Origin: Mycobacterium gordonae | Lineage (GTDB): Bacteria; Actinomycetota; Actinomycetes; Mycobacteriales; Mycobacteriaceae | Reading direction: 5' to 3' | NCBI RefSeq assembly: GCF_017086405.1 | Contig: NZ_CP070973.1 | Span: 1,984,001 to 2,048,000, forward strand | Length of the DNA: 64,000 nt | Shown here: positions 36,079-44,833 of the stretch, piece after piece | Layout: every line of letters starts with the position of its first letter | How positions within the stretch are numbered: position 1 is the stretch's first letter | The notes under the pieces: generated by a model | Told to the model about the DNA's origin: nothing | The model's input: the letters and a program-made list of their open reading frames with translations, nothing else | Databases searched by the model: none | Position numbers and translations under genes: made by a program

Positions 36079-37080
36079 GTGAATGTCGTCAGTTCCGCCG
36101 CGCGGTCCGGCCTAGGGTTGGCGCCCTGGCTTGTGTCGAGGTATCGCCGAACGGGCGCCGATCTGCCATTCGGAGATCCGGTTCCTTCGCACGGAACCGA
36201 GATGGAGGGCTGGTTCTGGCGGCTCTCCGACCGCGACCAGGGACGGGTGGTCGTCGCCCTGTGCAGCGCCAACCGGCACCCTGAAGGCGACTGGTCGACA
36301 GCGGCGATCGCGTTGCACCCCGGAGGGGTGGTGCGCGCGGCAGCAGTGGACGGTGTGACGGCGAGTCAGACGCGGTTCAGTGTGCACGCGCAATCGGGTG
36401 CGAATTTGATCGATGCGGGCGCGGAACGGCTCAAGATGGTGCTTGGACACACCGCAGTCGATCTGAAGTTTCACGACGCGTATCAATGGCCCAAGCCTTT
36501 CGGTGGCGGCGGAATTTTCTCCTCGGTGCCCTTGCTCAACCAGTATTGGCATCCGTACCGGTTGGGCGGTAAAGCTTCGGGCACCGTGACCCATGAAGAC
36601 CAGCGCTGGGAATTCACCGACGCCACTTTGTACTGCGAACGAAACTGGGGAGCGGGTTTTCCCTTGCGGTGGTGGTGGGGACAGGCTCACGACTTCGGCG
36701 ACGCCGACGTATCGGTGGTGTTCTCCGGGGGCTTGCTGGAGCTGGGTCCGCTGAACCGGGATGTCACCGGAGTCGTTGTGCGAATGGGTGATCGGGTCAT
36801 CCGCATCACCCCGCCGGCACTGGTGTCGTCCAGCTGCGACGTGCGGCGCTGGCGCATCGACGCCCGCACGGCGCGCTACCGGGTCGAACTCGACGGGCGT
36901 GGCACGCCGGAGGGGCCGCACGTACTTCCCGTACCGCTGCCGGCCGCGCGTCGCAACATCGACACAGACTACGAATACCTGGCCGGTACGCTGCATTGCC
37001 GCGTCCGGGACTGGGGCCGGGTGATCTTCGAGGGGACCTCGATACTGGCCGGCCTCGAGGTCGGCAGCCGGCCTTGCTGA
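36079..37080 (+). CDS. Tocopherol-cyclase-like family protein
   Basis: 333 residues from a GTG, or 292 from the ATG at 36202. The core begins MEGWFWRLSDRDQGRVVVALCSANR and contains YQWPKPFGGGGIFSSVPLLNQYWHPYRLGGKASG and LYCERNWGAGFPLRWWWGQAHDF, the signature of the tocopherol cyclase/AttH-type lipocalin-like fold. Mycobacteria make no tocopherol, so the substrate is some other lipophilic compound. The roughly 270 bases before it show no gene. No operon partner. Confidence 0.65.
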   Translation: MNVVSSAARSGLGLAPWLVSRYRRTGADLPFGDPVPSHGTEMEGWFWRLSDRDQGRVVVALCSANRHPEGDWSTAAIALHPGGVVRAAAVDGVTASQTRFSVHAQSGANLIDAGAERLKMVLGHTAVDLKFHDAYQWPKPFGGGGIFSSVPLLNQYWHPYRLGGKASGTVTHEDQRWEFTDATLYCERNWGAGFPLRWWWGQAHDFGDADVSVVFSGGLLELGPLNRDVTGVVVRMGDRVIRITPPALVSSSCDVRRWRIDARTARYRVELDGRGTPEGPHVLPVPLPAARRNIDTDYEYLAGTLHCRVRDWGRVIFEGTSILAGLEVGSRPC

Positions 37081-37144
37081 TGAACCAAGTGACGAGCCGA
37101 TCGACGCACACCCCGGTACGCTGCAACGCCATGAGGCAGACGCG

Positions 37145-38074
37145 ATGAGCGCGGGTCTGTTCGGGCTTCTCGACGACGTGGCGACGCTCGCGCGACTGAC
37201 CGCCGGTTCGCTGAACGGCGTGGGCCCCGCGGCGGGACGGGCGACCGCAAAGGCCGCCGGCGTGGTCATCGACGACACGGCGGTGACCCCGCAGTTTGTC
37301 GACGGAATCTCCGCCGAGCGTGAACTGCCCATCATCAAGCGCATCGCGTTCGGCTCGCTGCGCAACAAGCTGCTCTTCATCTTGCCGGGCGCGATGCTGC
37401 TCAGCCAGTTCGCGCCGTGGTTGCTCAGCCCGATCCTGATGCTGGGGGCGACCTATCTGTGTTACGAAGGCGCCGAGAAAGTTTGGAGCACCCTGCGCGG
37501 TCACGACGACGGAAACGAGCAGCCGGAGAACGAGCGCCATGTGGTGGCGGGCGCGATCCGGACCGACTTCATCCTGTCTGCCGAGATCATGGTGATCGCG
37601 CTCAACGAGGTGGCCGACCTGGCTTTCGGGAAGCGACTGGTGATCCTGGCGATCGTGGCGTTGGTGATCACCGTCGCGGTGTACGGCGTCGTCGGCGGCA
37701 TCGTGAAAATGGACGACATCGGCCTGCATCTCGCCCAGACATCGACGCGGCTGGGCAGGGCTGTGGGCCGTGCTCTGGTGGCCGGAATGCCCAAACTCCT
37801 GTCGGTGCTGTCCGTGGTCGGAACGGTGGCGATGCTCTGGGTCGGGGGCCACATCCTGCTGATGGGCGCTGATCACCTGGGCTGGCACACCCCGTACGGC
37901 TTGGTGCACCACGCGGAGGATTGGGCGCATCATGCGGTGGACGCGCTGGGCAGCGTGCTCGGCTGGTTGGTCAATACCGGGATCTCCGCGGTGGTCGGAT
38001 CGGTGGTCGGCGCCGTGGTCCTGGCTGTCGTGCTCGGGTTCCAGCAGGTTCGGCGTTCGCGCTCGAAGGGCTAG
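37145..38074 (+). CDS. DUF808 (YedI-like) membrane protein
   Basis: 309 residues. MSAGLFGLLDDVATLARLTAGSLN, KAAGVVIDDTAVTPQFVDGISAERELPIIKRIAFGSLRNKL and LGATYLCYEGAEKVW are the DUF808 signature. Five to six hydrophobic segments, including a C-terminal one (TGISAVVGSVVGAVVLAVVLGF). Function of the family is unknown. The last bases overlap the convergent gene. Confidence 0.85.
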   Translation: MSAGLFGLLDDVATLARLTAGSLNGVGPAAGRATAKAAGVVIDDTAVTPQFVDGISAERELPIIKRIAFGSLRNKLLFILPGAMLLSQFAPWLLSPILMLGATYLCYEGAEKVWSTLRGHDDGNEQPENERHVVAGAIRTDFILSAEIMVIALNEVADLAFGKRLVILAIVALVITVAVYGVVGGIVKMDDIGLHLAQTSTRLGRAVGRALVAGMPKLLSVLSVVGTVAMLWVGGHILLMGADHLGWHTPYGLVHHAEDWAHHAVDALGSVLGWLVNTGISAVVGSVVGAVVLAVVLGFQQVRRSRSKG

Positions 38075-38529
38075 CGCCGCGCTTGTTGTGCGTCCCAGAT
38101 CTGTTGTGTCTCTTGGCTGACCGACTGGTGATGAATCTGTTGGAAGTTGCGTCCACCGCGCCCGAACGTCACGACGACGGCGCCGGGCACCTGGGATTCC
38201 AGCAGCGGCTCGGTCAGCCAGGTGCAGGGCCGTACATGCACCAGGTCGACGGCCACCGCCTCGTCCTCGTCGTCACGAAGATAGGGTCCGTCGAGTCGGG
38301 CAAGCCAGAACAATCCGTCCTGATCTCGGGTCCAGGCGAACGAGCCGTCCTCCGCGGCGGCGAAACGGTCTACCCGGCGGGCCAGACGTTCTTCCGCGGC
38401 CGGGTTGTGCACCAGCTGTCCGAAGCCGCACAAGCCCAGCCGGCGGGCGCGTTGCAGCGTGGCCCGCTGGTCGATTGCGTCACTGCGGGATCGCAGGGGG
38501 GCGCGGTAGACATCGTCCATGCCGCTCAT
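38071..38529 (-). CDS. Conserved-type cytoplasmic protein, unknown
   Basis: 152 residues from ATG at 38529 (MSGMDDVYRAPLRSRS), or 149 from the ATG at 38520. No signal peptide or membrane segment. Motifs GLCGFGQLVHNPAAEERLARRVDRF and RCTWLTEPLLESQVPGAVVVTFGRGGRNFQQI-like stretches do not match a family I recognise. Divergent from a small membrane protein gene. Confidence 0.55.
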   Translation of the reverse strand: MSGMDDVYRAPLRSRSDAIDQRATLQRARRLGLCGFGQLVHNPAAEERLARRVDRFAAAEDGSFAWTRDQDGLFWLARLDGPYLRDDEDEAVAVDLVHVRPCTWLTEPLLESQVPGAVVVTFGRGGRNFQQIHHQSVSQETQQIWDAQQARR

Positions 38530-38574
38530 TGTCCGCGATATGCTGTGGACGCCGTACCGACGGGAGATTGACCG

Positions 38575-38802
38575 GTGTCCACTTTCAAGCGCTACCTCAT
38601 CATCCAGGCGATGGTGTTCGTGTGCGGCATCGTCGGCCCCGTCTTCTTGGTCATATTCTTCTCCGCGCCAATGGCTCCGCACATGAAGTGGGCGTATTGG
38701 TGGGGACTGATCATCACCTACATCGATGTCATGATCGCCATCGGCATCACGGCGAGCACCCGGGAAGAGCCCAAAGTTCAGGTGCCGCAAAAGGTTCGGT
38801 AG
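38575..38802 (+). CDS. Small two-span membrane protein
   Basis: 75 residues, GTG start with GGGAGATTG before it. Two hydrophobic segments ([23 protein letters not shown] and [20 protein letters not shown]) with a short Met/Pro/His loop between, and a charged tail. No family recognised. It overlaps the 3' end of selO by 25 bases. Confidence 0.6.
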   Translation: MSTFKRYLIIQAMVFVCGIVGPVFLVIFFSAPMAPHMKWAYWWGLIITYIDVMIAIGITASTREEPKVQVPQKVR

Positions 38803-40232
38803 ACACCGAAGTCCGTGGGGGCGGGAGACGCGAACCGCTCCAGCCCGGGCCGCTCAGTGTACGGCGCGCTGATGGCGTCCAGAAGTCGACCGAACGGATC
38901 GAGATCACCGGCGGTCGCCGCCGTCAGCGCCTCCTCGACCAGGTGGTTACGCGGGATGTAGATGGGATTGACCCGGTCCATCGCGTCGGGATCCGGTCTC
39001 AGGGCAAGCCAGCGCTGCGCCCATTCGTCGAACCGTGCGGGATCGACGAACTGCCCGCGCGCCGGTTCGGCATCGCCGCGGGCGGCCCGGGCCAGCTGGC
39101 GGAAAAACGACGTGAAATCGACGTGGCTCTCCTGCAGCATGGGCAGCAGCTCGTCGAGCAGCGGCACGACGGCGTCCACGTCGGTGGCTACGCCGAGCTT
39201 GGCGTGCATACCCGAAAGCCAGGCGGAGTGGTAGGCGTGGAACCCGTCGAATGCGTGCTCTATCAAAGCAATCGACTCGTTGACATCGTCGCCGAGCAGC
39301 GGCAGCAGCGTCTCGGCGAAGCGGGCGAGATTCCAGGCGGCGATCGTCGGTTGATTGCCGTAGGCGTAGCGGCCCCAGGCGTCGATCGAGCTGAAGACCG
39401 TGTCGGGGTCATACGCCTCCATGAACGCGCACGGACCGTAGTCGATGCTCTCACCGGAGATGGTCATATTGTCGGTGTTCATCACCCCGTGGATGAACCC
39501 GACCAACATCCAGCGCGCCACCAACGATGCCTGAGCGGCGACCACCCCTTCGAACAGTGCGAGGTAGGGATTCTCCGCGCGCGCCGCGTCTGGGTAGTGG
39601 CGGGCGACGGCATGGTCGGCCAGCCGCCGCAGGAGATCGAGATCGCCTGTGGCAGAAGCATATTGAAAGCTACCGACACGCAGATGGCTGCTCGCCACGC
39701 GGACCAGCAACGCGCCGGGCAGCATCTTCTCACGGGCCACCGGACGCCCGGTGGCCACCACGGCCAACGATCGCGTCGTCGGGATTCCCAGCGCGTGCAT
39801 GGCTTCGCTGATGATGTACTCGCGCAGCATGGGCCCGATTGCGGCCAGGCCGTCGCCACCGCGGGCGAACGGCGTGCGCCCGGAACCCTTGAGGTGGATG
39901 TCGCGCAGCCCCCCGTCGACATCGGTGAGTTCGCCGAGTAGTAGCGCGCGTCCGTCGCCCAACCGGGGCACGTACCCGCCGAACTGATGTCCGGCGTAGG
40001 CCTGGGCTACCGGTGCGGCGCCACTAGGCACCAGGTTGCCCACCAGAAAGCGAAGACCGTCCGGGCTGTGCAGCCACCTCGAGTCAAGGCCTAGGGCGCC
40101 GGCCAACGGTTCGTTGAGCGCCAACAACCGTGCTTCGGGTGGCACTTCGGCCTGCCAGGGAACCGCCATCTCGGGCAACTCGCGTGCGAAGCGGTCCTGC
40201 AGGGTGATGGTGATGTCGGGGGTAACGCTCAC
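38778..40232 (-). CDS. selO: Protein adenylyltransferase SelO (YdiU)
   Basis: 484 residues, GTG start. SelO is a pseudokinase-fold enzyme that transfers AMP from ATP to Ser/Thr/Tyr of target proteins, linked to redox stress. Visible signatures: [83 protein letters not shown] (inverted active site) and [13 protein letters not shown]. It ends in FCGT, the Cys form of the C-terminal redox motif where some homologues carry selenocysteine. Length is normal for the bacterial family. Confidence 0.9.
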   Translation of the reverse strand: MSVTPDITITLQDRFARELPEMAVPWQAEVPPEARLLALNEPLAGALGLDSRWLHSPDGLRFLVGNLVPSGAAPVAQAYAGHQFGGYVPRLGDGRALLLGELTDVDGGLRDIHLKGSGRTPFARGGDGLAAIGPMLREYIISEAMHALGIPTTRSLAVVATGRPVAREKMLPGALLVRVASSHLRVGSFQYASATGDLDLLRRLADHAVARHYPDAARAENPYLALFEGVVAAQASLVARWMLVGFIHGVMNTDNMTISGESIDYGPCAFMEAYDPDTVFSSIDAWGRYAYGNQPTIAAWNLARFAETLLPLLGDDVNESIALIEHAFDGFHAYHSAWLSGMHAKLGVATDVDAVVPLLDELLPMLQESHVDFTSFFRQLARAARGDAEPARGQFVDPARFDEWAQRWLALRPDPDAMDRVNPIYIPRNHLVEEALTAATAGDLDPFGRLLDAISAPYTERPGLERFASPAPTDFGVYRTFCGT

Positions 40233-40252
40233 TTGTCACACATTACGGAGTA

Positions 40253-40393
40253 TCAACCGTCCTCGTTGGTGGCTAAACCTTCCGGGGGAGGGGTGGAGTA
40301 CGCAGGGTAGGCAGGCGGTGAGACGATGCTGTCGTCGTGCTCCGTTGCGTCATCGTCCCGCTGCGGGTCGTCCGGTGGTTCGGGGTGGCTCAT
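40253..40393 (-). CDS. 46-residue acidic protein downstream of hemerythrin
   Basis: A short frame MSHPEPPDDPQRDDDATEHD..., Pro/Asp-rich and disordered-looking, ending NEDG. AGGAGAACTGG just before the ATG is a strong ribosome binding site, and it starts 9 bases after the hemerythrin stop on the same strand. No family recognised. The ribosome binding site and spacing are the main evidence. Confidence 0.5.
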   Translation of the reverse strand: MSHPEPPDDPQRDDDATEHDDSIVSPPAYPAYSTPPPEGLATNEDG

Positions 40394-40402
40394 CCAGTTC
40401 TC

Positions 40403-40969
40403 CTAGCTGACGGCTTGCTTGATCAAGTCGCGCGCGCGGTCGAGCATCGACGCGAACGGCCCTACGACGAAATTCAGCTTGGCCGATTCCACCCCGGCGT
40501 GGGGTCGCGTCGGTGCGATGGCCTCGGCGAGTTTCACCGCGGTTCCCAGCCGCTTGAGTTCCTCGGGGTCGATGTCCCGCTGCAGCTTCTCGAACTCCTC
40601 GAGCTCCTCGTGCTCGGCGTGGGCCAGCACGGCCTCGCGCAGCTTCGTCAACTCGTCGATGAATTCCTCCGAGCTGATGTCGAGGCTTTCGATCTTCGAC
40701 AGCTGCTCCTTGGCGCTGTGCTCTTCCTCCAACAAGCTGTCGACGATCGCATCGCCGGAATCGATTTCGCGGCGGGCACGCGGGTGGACGAACATCTCCT
40801 CAGCGGTCTCGTGGACGGCGAGAAGCTGGCGCAATTCGACGAACGGCGCCTCACGCGCTTGCGGGTCCGACGCGAGCAGCACCTGGTCGAACATGTCCTC
40901 GATCAGGTCGTGCTGGGCTTTGAGGAAAGCGATGACTTCCTCGGGTGTTTCAACAATCATTTCGGCCAC
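40403..40969 (-). CDS. Hemerythrin HHE-domain protein
   Basis: 188 residues. GGAGGTG lies 8 bases before the GTG start. The hemerythrin fold has HDLIEDMF, HETAEEMFVHP, EEEHSAKEQL and HAEHEELEEF, which supply the His and carboxylate ligands of a di-iron site. Such stand-alone actinobacterial HHE proteins are associated with oxygen, nitric oxide or peroxide sensing and stress response. It is followed by a small acidic gene. Confidence 0.85.
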   Translation of the reverse strand: MAEMIVETPEEVIAFLKAQHDLIEDMFDQVLLASDPQAREAPFVELRQLLAVHETAEEMFVHPRARREIDSGDAIVDSLLEEEHSAKEQLSKIESLDISSEEFIDELTKLREAVLAHAEHEELEEFEKLQRDIDPEELKRLGTAVKLAEAIAPTRPHAGVESAKLNFVVGPFASMLDRARDLIKQAVS

Positions 40970-41055
40970 GCGGAATACACCTCCACTAACGGGGCTCGGA
41001 GCGGGCGCTTGGGGGCTGTGCGCCGCATGAGCGCGCATACCCGGGCAAGTGGGTG

Positions 41056-41820
41056 CTAAAACGCCGACCGGTTCGCCACCAGGCGGTTCACCTCTGCCAG
41101 GTCGTAGGGCGCGCGCAGGCCGAGGATCAAGTGCTCGGCCCCGGCGGCCGCGAGTGAGGTCATCAGGCGGGGATCGGCGCGCTCGATCCATACCGTGCGT
41201 TCGATCTCGCGGGGGTCGCGGCCGACCTCGTCGCAGCACCGATCGAGGACCTGATTCTTGGCCCGGATCGTGTCCGGGTCTCCGTAGCCGTTCCACATGT
41301 CGGCGTGCCGGGCCACCAGTGGAAGAGTGCGTCGTTCCCCGTTGCCCCCGATCAGGATCGGCAACCGGCCCAGCGGTGGGGGCTGCAACAGGGCCAGGCG
41401 CCGACGGATGCGGGGGAGCACCTCGGCGAGCAGGTCGAGTCGTTGCGCTGGTGTGCGCATCGGATAGCCGTATTCGATCTCGTCCTTGTCCATCCATCCC
41501 GAACCGATGCCCAGGACGGCTCGGCCCCCCGAGAGATGATCGAGGGTGCGCGCCATGTCGGCCAGCAGGTCGGGGTTTCGGTAGCCGCAGCCGGTCACCA
41601 GCATCCCGATCTGGGCGACGGCAGAGGTCGTGACCGCCATCGCGGCGAGAATCTGCCAGCCCTCGAAATGCGCTTCGTCGGCGGCTCCGTATAGCGGCGG
41701 AAAGAAATGATCCCACGTCCACAAGCTGTCCACTCCGAGGTCGTCGACAGCCTGCCACGCCGCCCGCAGATCGGCCATGGTCGTGTTCTGCGGATGAATC
41801 TGAACGCCGATCTTCACCAT
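41056..41820 (-). CDS. LLM-class F420-dependent oxidoreductase
   Basis: 254 residues, on the short side for the family. VKIGVQIHPQNTTMADLRAAWQAVDDLGVDSLWTWDHFFP, RTLDHLSGGRAVLGIGSGWMDKDEIEYGYP, PILIGGNGERRTLPLVARHADMWN. The last two are the F420-binding and substrate-face signatures. Adjacent to, and codirectional with, acr3 but separated by 19 bases, so co-transcription with the arsenic genes is possible although no arsenic role is known for this family. Confidence 0.8.
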   Translation of the reverse strand: MVKIGVQIHPQNTTMADLRAAWQAVDDLGVDSLWTWDHFFPPLYGAADEAHFEGWQILAAMAVTTSAVAQIGMLVTGCGYRNPDLLADMARTLDHLSGGRAVLGIGSGWMDKDEIEYGYPMRTPAQRLDLLAEVLPRIRRRLALLQPPPLGRLPILIGGNGERRTLPLVARHADMWNGYGDPDTIRAKNQVLDRCCDEVGRDPREIERTVWIERADPRLMTSLAAAGAEHLILGLRAPYDLAEVNRLVANRSAF

Positions 41821-41839
41821 CGACGCGTCAAGCGTGTTG

Positions 41840-42925
41840 TCAGAGGTCGCGGTTGGTCAGAGGGAACCGCCGCCGCAGAGCCAGCGATACGTACACCAGC
41901 GCGACGAGGACCGGTACCTCGATCAGGGGGCCGACTACGCCGGCGAGGGCTTGTCCGGAGGTGGCGCCGTAGGTGGCGATCGCGACGGCGATGGCGAGCT
42001 CGAAGTTGTTGCCAGCGGCGGTGAAGGCCAGCGTCGTCGTGCGCTCGTAGCCCAGGCCGAGCGTAGCGCCAAGGAGGTAGCCACCGCCCCACATGATCGC
42101 GAAGTAAGCCAACAGCGGCAGCGCGATCCTGGCGACGTCCAGCGGTCGGTTGGTGATCTGTTCACCTTGCAGCGCAAAGAGAATCACGATGGTGAACAAC
42201 AGCCCGTAAAGTGCCCACGGGCCGACGATCGGCAGAAACCGCCCCTCGTACCAGTCGCGGCCCTTGGCGCGCTCGCCCAAGCGGCGCGAGAGGTAGCCGG
42301 CCAACAGCGGGATCCCCAGGAAGATGAGGACGGATTTGGCGATCTGCCAGGGCGACGTGGAGATCGAGGTCTGGGACAGGCCCAGCCAGCCGGGCAACAC
42401 CGACAGGTAGAACCAGCCGAGCACGGCGAACATGAGCACCTGGAAGACCGAGTTCAGTGCGACGAGCACGGCGGCGGCCTCGCGGTCACCACAGGCGAGG
42501 TCGTTCCAGATGATGACCATGGCGATGCAACGGGCGAGCCCGACGATGATCAGGCCGGTGCGGTATTCGGGCAGGTCGCCCAGCAGCAGCCAGGCCAGTG
42601 CGAACATCAGCGCCGGACCGAGGACCCAGTTCAGCAACAGGGAACTGACGAGCATTCTGCGGTCGGCGGTTACGGTGTCGAGGCGGTCGTAGCGCACCTT
42701 GGCCAGCACCGGGTACATCATGATCAGCAGGCCCAGGGCGATGGGTAGCGAAATGCCGTTGATCTCAACTTTTTCCAAGGCGGTGTTCAGCCCGCGTACC
42801 CCTCGGCCCAGCAGCAGTCCGGCAGCCATGGCGATGCCGATCCACAGCGGCAAAAAGCGGTCGAGAGTGGAGAGTTTGGCCACCACGGGTTCATGGGGTT
42901 GAGCTGGCGCTTTTGCGTCGGTCAC
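41840..42925 (-). CDS. acr3: Arsenite efflux permease Acr3
   Basis: 361 residues with about ten hydrophobic segments. FLPLWIGIAMAAGLLLGRG, ALGLLIMMYPVLAKVRYD, VGLARCIAMVIIWNDLACGD (with the essential conserved Cys in RCIAMV) and FTAAGNNFELAIAVAIATYG are ACR3/ArsB-like signatures. It exports As(III) by antiport. GTG start overlaps the arsR stop (GTGA), with AGGAGCAA before it, so the two are coupled in one operon controlled by ArsR. Confidence 0.92.
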   Translation of the reverse strand: MTDAKAPAQPHEPVVAKLSTLDRFLPLWIGIAMAAGLLLGRGVRGLNTALEKVEINGISLPIALGLLIMMYPVLAKVRYDRLDTVTADRRMLVSSLLLNWVLGPALMFALAWLLLGDLPEYRTGLIIVGLARCIAMVIIWNDLACGDREAAAVLVALNSVFQVLMFAVLGWFYLSVLPGWLGLSQTSISTSPWQIAKSVLIFLGIPLLAGYLSRRLGERAKGRDWYEGRFLPIVGPWALYGLLFTIVILFALQGEQITNRPLDVARIALPLLAYFAIMWGGGYLLGATLGLGYERTTTLAFTAAGNNFELAIAVAIATYGATSGQALAGVVGPLIEVPVLVALVYVSLALRRRFPLTNRDL

Positions 42926-43296
42926 GCTGTTGCTCCTGACATGGTTGGGCTGTGGACGGCGAGGGCTGCGGACAGGATGTGCACTGCCTCTGGCACGACG
43001 GCGTAGTACACCCACGAGCCGCGACGCTGCGATGTCAGCAATCCGGCGTCGCGCAGCACCTTGAGATGGTGCGAGATCGTGGGCTGCGAGACGCCCACGC
43101 CCTCGGAGACTTCACAGACGCAGGCCTCACCGCCGGCGCGGCTCGCGACCGCGCTGAACAGCCGGAGCCGGACCGGGTCGGCGAGCGCCTTGAGTTTCAC
43201 CGCGAGCTCGGCCGCCTGCGTGTCCGACAGCGGTTCAGCGAGCAGCGGCGCGACCTCGCAGCCGCTGTCGGCGGCAAGCATACGGTATTTCGACAC
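42922..43296 (-). CDS. arsR: ArsR-family metalloregulator
   Basis: 124 residues from GTG at 43296. ArsR/SmtB winged helix: LAVKLKALADPVRLRLFSAV, CVCEVSEGVGVSQPTISHHLKVLRDAGLL, RRGSWVYYAVV. Cys59 and Cys61 (ACVCEV) are the alpha-3 As(III) ligands. The GTG is chosen because a -10-like CAATAT ends 6 bases before it and the same arrangement exists before arsC; an ATG at 43281 is the alternative. First gene of the arsR-acr3 operon. Confidence 0.85.
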   Translation of the reverse strand: MSKYRMLAADSGCEVAPLLAEPLSDTQAAELAVKLKALADPVRLRLFSAVASRAGGEACVCEVSEGVGVSQPTISHHLKVLRDAGLLTSQRRGSWVYYAVVPEAVHILSAALAVHSPTMSGATA

Positions 43297-43331
43297 CCGT
43301 CGATATTGACAGGCATCGAATACCGGGGCAA
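43289..43331 (-). promoter_or_regulatory. arsR-acr3 promoter with ArsR operator, leaderless
   Basis: Minus strand: TTGCCC (43331-43326), 17 bases, CAATAT (43308-43303), then 6 bases and the GTG of arsR. The region holds TTCGATGCCTGTCAATAT and TCGACGGGTGTCGAA, a dyad-rich block that matches the arsC promoter at 45616-45659 base for base at most positions. The -10 to start distance leaves no room for a leader. Confidence 0.65.
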
Positions 43332-43349
43332 GCCTGGGTGGGATGCGGC

Positions 43350-44300
43350 TCACCGGTTCTGCTGGCGCGGAATCCCGCCACGTAACAGCTGATGGGTGGT
43401 GGCCGTGGAGGTTCTCAGCCACAGGCGCAGCAGGTGTCGTCGGCGCGCTGGATCGGCGACGTCGGTATAGGCCTCCCGTGAGTGCAGGACGACGGCGTTG
43501 TTGAGCAGCTGAACATCTCCGGGCTCGAAGCGCATCTCGATGTGGAAGGCCGGGTCGTTGGCGATGTTTTCTACGAGATCAAGTGCGGCGCTTTGCTTCT
43601 CGGTGAGCCTGGGTGCGTCGGGATGGCGTTGCGAATCGCGGATGTACCAGGCGATGAAGAACAGCCGCGGCGTCCCGCCCAGGTCGGTGATGGGCGGCAA
43701 CTCGAAGAAGGGAGGCTCGCCGGCACCCTGCTCGTCATTGCGGTCCCATGGCATCGTCTGGTACATGACCTCGACCAGATCCGGCGCGCGCTTGAGCATC
43801 TCGTTGTAGACGGCGTGCGCACTGACGATCCTGGATTCACCACCGGTCGCCGCCGGGTGCAGGCAGAGCAGTCCGACGAGGTCGGAGCCGTCGCTGTGGA
43901 AATCCTGACGCAGATTCGTCCGGTACTTGCGCACGCCGGTGGCGGCGGACAGGCGTTCATCCCGGATGTGGGTGAGAACGCGGGCATCGCGGTCCTGGCC
44001 GACGGGCTCGCCGAGCAGCCGGCCCAGACCGAGGTAGACAACCTCGGTCTGGGACTCGCTGAGCTCGTCGATGGGGAACTGCCGTAGCCGCACGAAACCG
44101 GGCCCGTCGGTCAGCACTTCACTCCACCGTCGCGTGGCGGTGGCGAAGTGCGTTGCCAGATCTTCGATTTGACCGCCGCGGCCGTATGCGATCAGAGCCT
44201 GCCGGTCGGCGCGGGACAGCTCGAAGGACCACTGCGTCTCGTCGGGGAAATCGCGGGGTGTCCATACCGAGGGCACGTCCGCGCCGACCGCGGACCTCAT
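43350..44300 (-). CDS. TauD/TfdA-family Fe(II)/2-oxoglutarate dioxygenase
   Basis: 316 residues. The facial triad is visible as FHSDGSD (His135, Asp137) and VVLHSREAY (His273), with Arg residues following for 2-oxoglutarate. The pattern (LRQDFHSDGSDLVGLLCLHPAATGGESRIVSAHAVYNEM) fits the TauD/TfdA and gamma-butyrobetaine-hydroxylase-like clan. ATG at 44300 shares its first base with the TAA of arsI (TAATG), so the two are translationally coupled. It sits inside an arsenic island, where a second dioxygenase would be unusual. Substrate unknown. Confidence 0.8.
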   Translation of the reverse strand: MRSAVGADVPSVWTPRDFPDETQWSFELSRADRQALIAYGRGGQIEDLATHFATATRRWSEVLTDGPGFVRLRQFPIDELSESQTEVVYLGLGRLLGEPVGQDRDARVLTHIRDERLSAATGVRKYRTNLRQDFHSDGSDLVGLLCLHPAATGGESRIVSAHAVYNEMLKRAPDLVEVMYQTMPWDRNDEQGAGEPPFFELPPITDLGGTPRLFFIAWYIRDSQRHPDAPRLTEKQSAALDLVENIANDPAFHIEMRFEPGDVQLLNNAVVLHSREAYTDVADPARRRHLLRLWLRTSTATTHQLLRGGIPRQQNR

Positions 44301-44731
44301 TACACGCTCGCCTGCGCGCCGCAGCAACGGGCCTCTTCCGCCTCCGGCTCCGAGGCGAAGAAGGTGTCCGAATCGGCCAGCTTGGTGTAGATCTCCCAGC
44401 GGTGTCCGCCCGGACCGTTGACCCACACCTTGTCTTGCTTGGCGAAGCAGCACGTGGTGCCCAGCTCCTCCTCGGTGAACAGTCCCTCGGTGGTCAGGCG
44501 AGCGATGTCGGCGTGTACCTGGTCGCTGGAGTCAACCTCCACCCCGAGGTGGTTGAGCGTGCCGCCCTGGCCGGGGTTCTCCAGCAGGACCAGCTTCAGC
44601 GGCGGCTCTTCGACGGCGAAGTTGGCATAGCCCGGCTTGACCTTGGCGGGCGCCGTGTCGAACAGCTTGGAGTAGAACGCGATGGCTTCGTCGATGTCAT
44701 CGACGTTGAGCGCCAACTGGATACGGGACAT
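44300..44731 (-). CDS. arsI: ArsI/CadI: C-As lyase-type dioxygenase
   Basis: 143 residues, very close to M. tuberculosis CadI (Rv2641). ArsI enzymes cleave the carbon-arsenic bond of trivalent organoarsenicals such as MAs(III). The ArsI metal set is present as Gln5, His61 (TLNHLGVEV) and Glu113 (RWEIY), and the substrate-binding vicinal pair as Cys94-Cys95 (GTTCCF). The C-terminus has an extra CC (EARCCGAQ). AGGAGGCATCTC is a strong ribosome binding site. A palindrome lies 22 bases upstream. In M. tuberculosis the homologue is cadmium-inducible, so the metal specificity in vivo may be broader. Confidence 0.9.
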   Translation of the reverse strand: MSRIQLALNVDDIDEAIAFYSKLFDTAPAKVKPGYANFAVEEPPLKLVLLENPGQGGTLNHLGVEVDSSDQVHADIARLTTEGLFTEEELGTTCCFAKQDKVWVNGPGGHRWEIYTKLADSDTFFASEPEAEEARCCGAQASV

Positions 44732-44752
44732 GAGATGCCTCCTGGAACCTTT

Positions 44753-44813
44753 ACGACATATGTCGAACTAACGGGACACTGCCTAGCATGCCACCTTTTC
44801 GATATATGTCAAA
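44753..44813. promoter_or_regulatory. Twin operators in the arsI / second arsR divergent gap
   Basis: Site 1, CGACATATGTCG at 44754-44765, is a perfect 12-bp palindrome 22 bases before arsI. Site 2, TTCGATATATGTCAAA at 44798-44813, is an imperfect copy of the same motif 20 bases before the second arsR. Shared consensus CGAYATATGTCR. Each site lies at nearly the same distance from the gene it faces, as expected for a regulator controlling both directions. Confidence 0.65.
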
Positions 44814-44833
44814 TGTTGTGGCATGATGGATTC

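Noticed and set aside
38475..39941. 488-codon plus-strand frame
   Set aside because: Antisense of selO, whose motifs are clear; only the separate 75-residue membrane protein at 38575 (other frame) is supported here.
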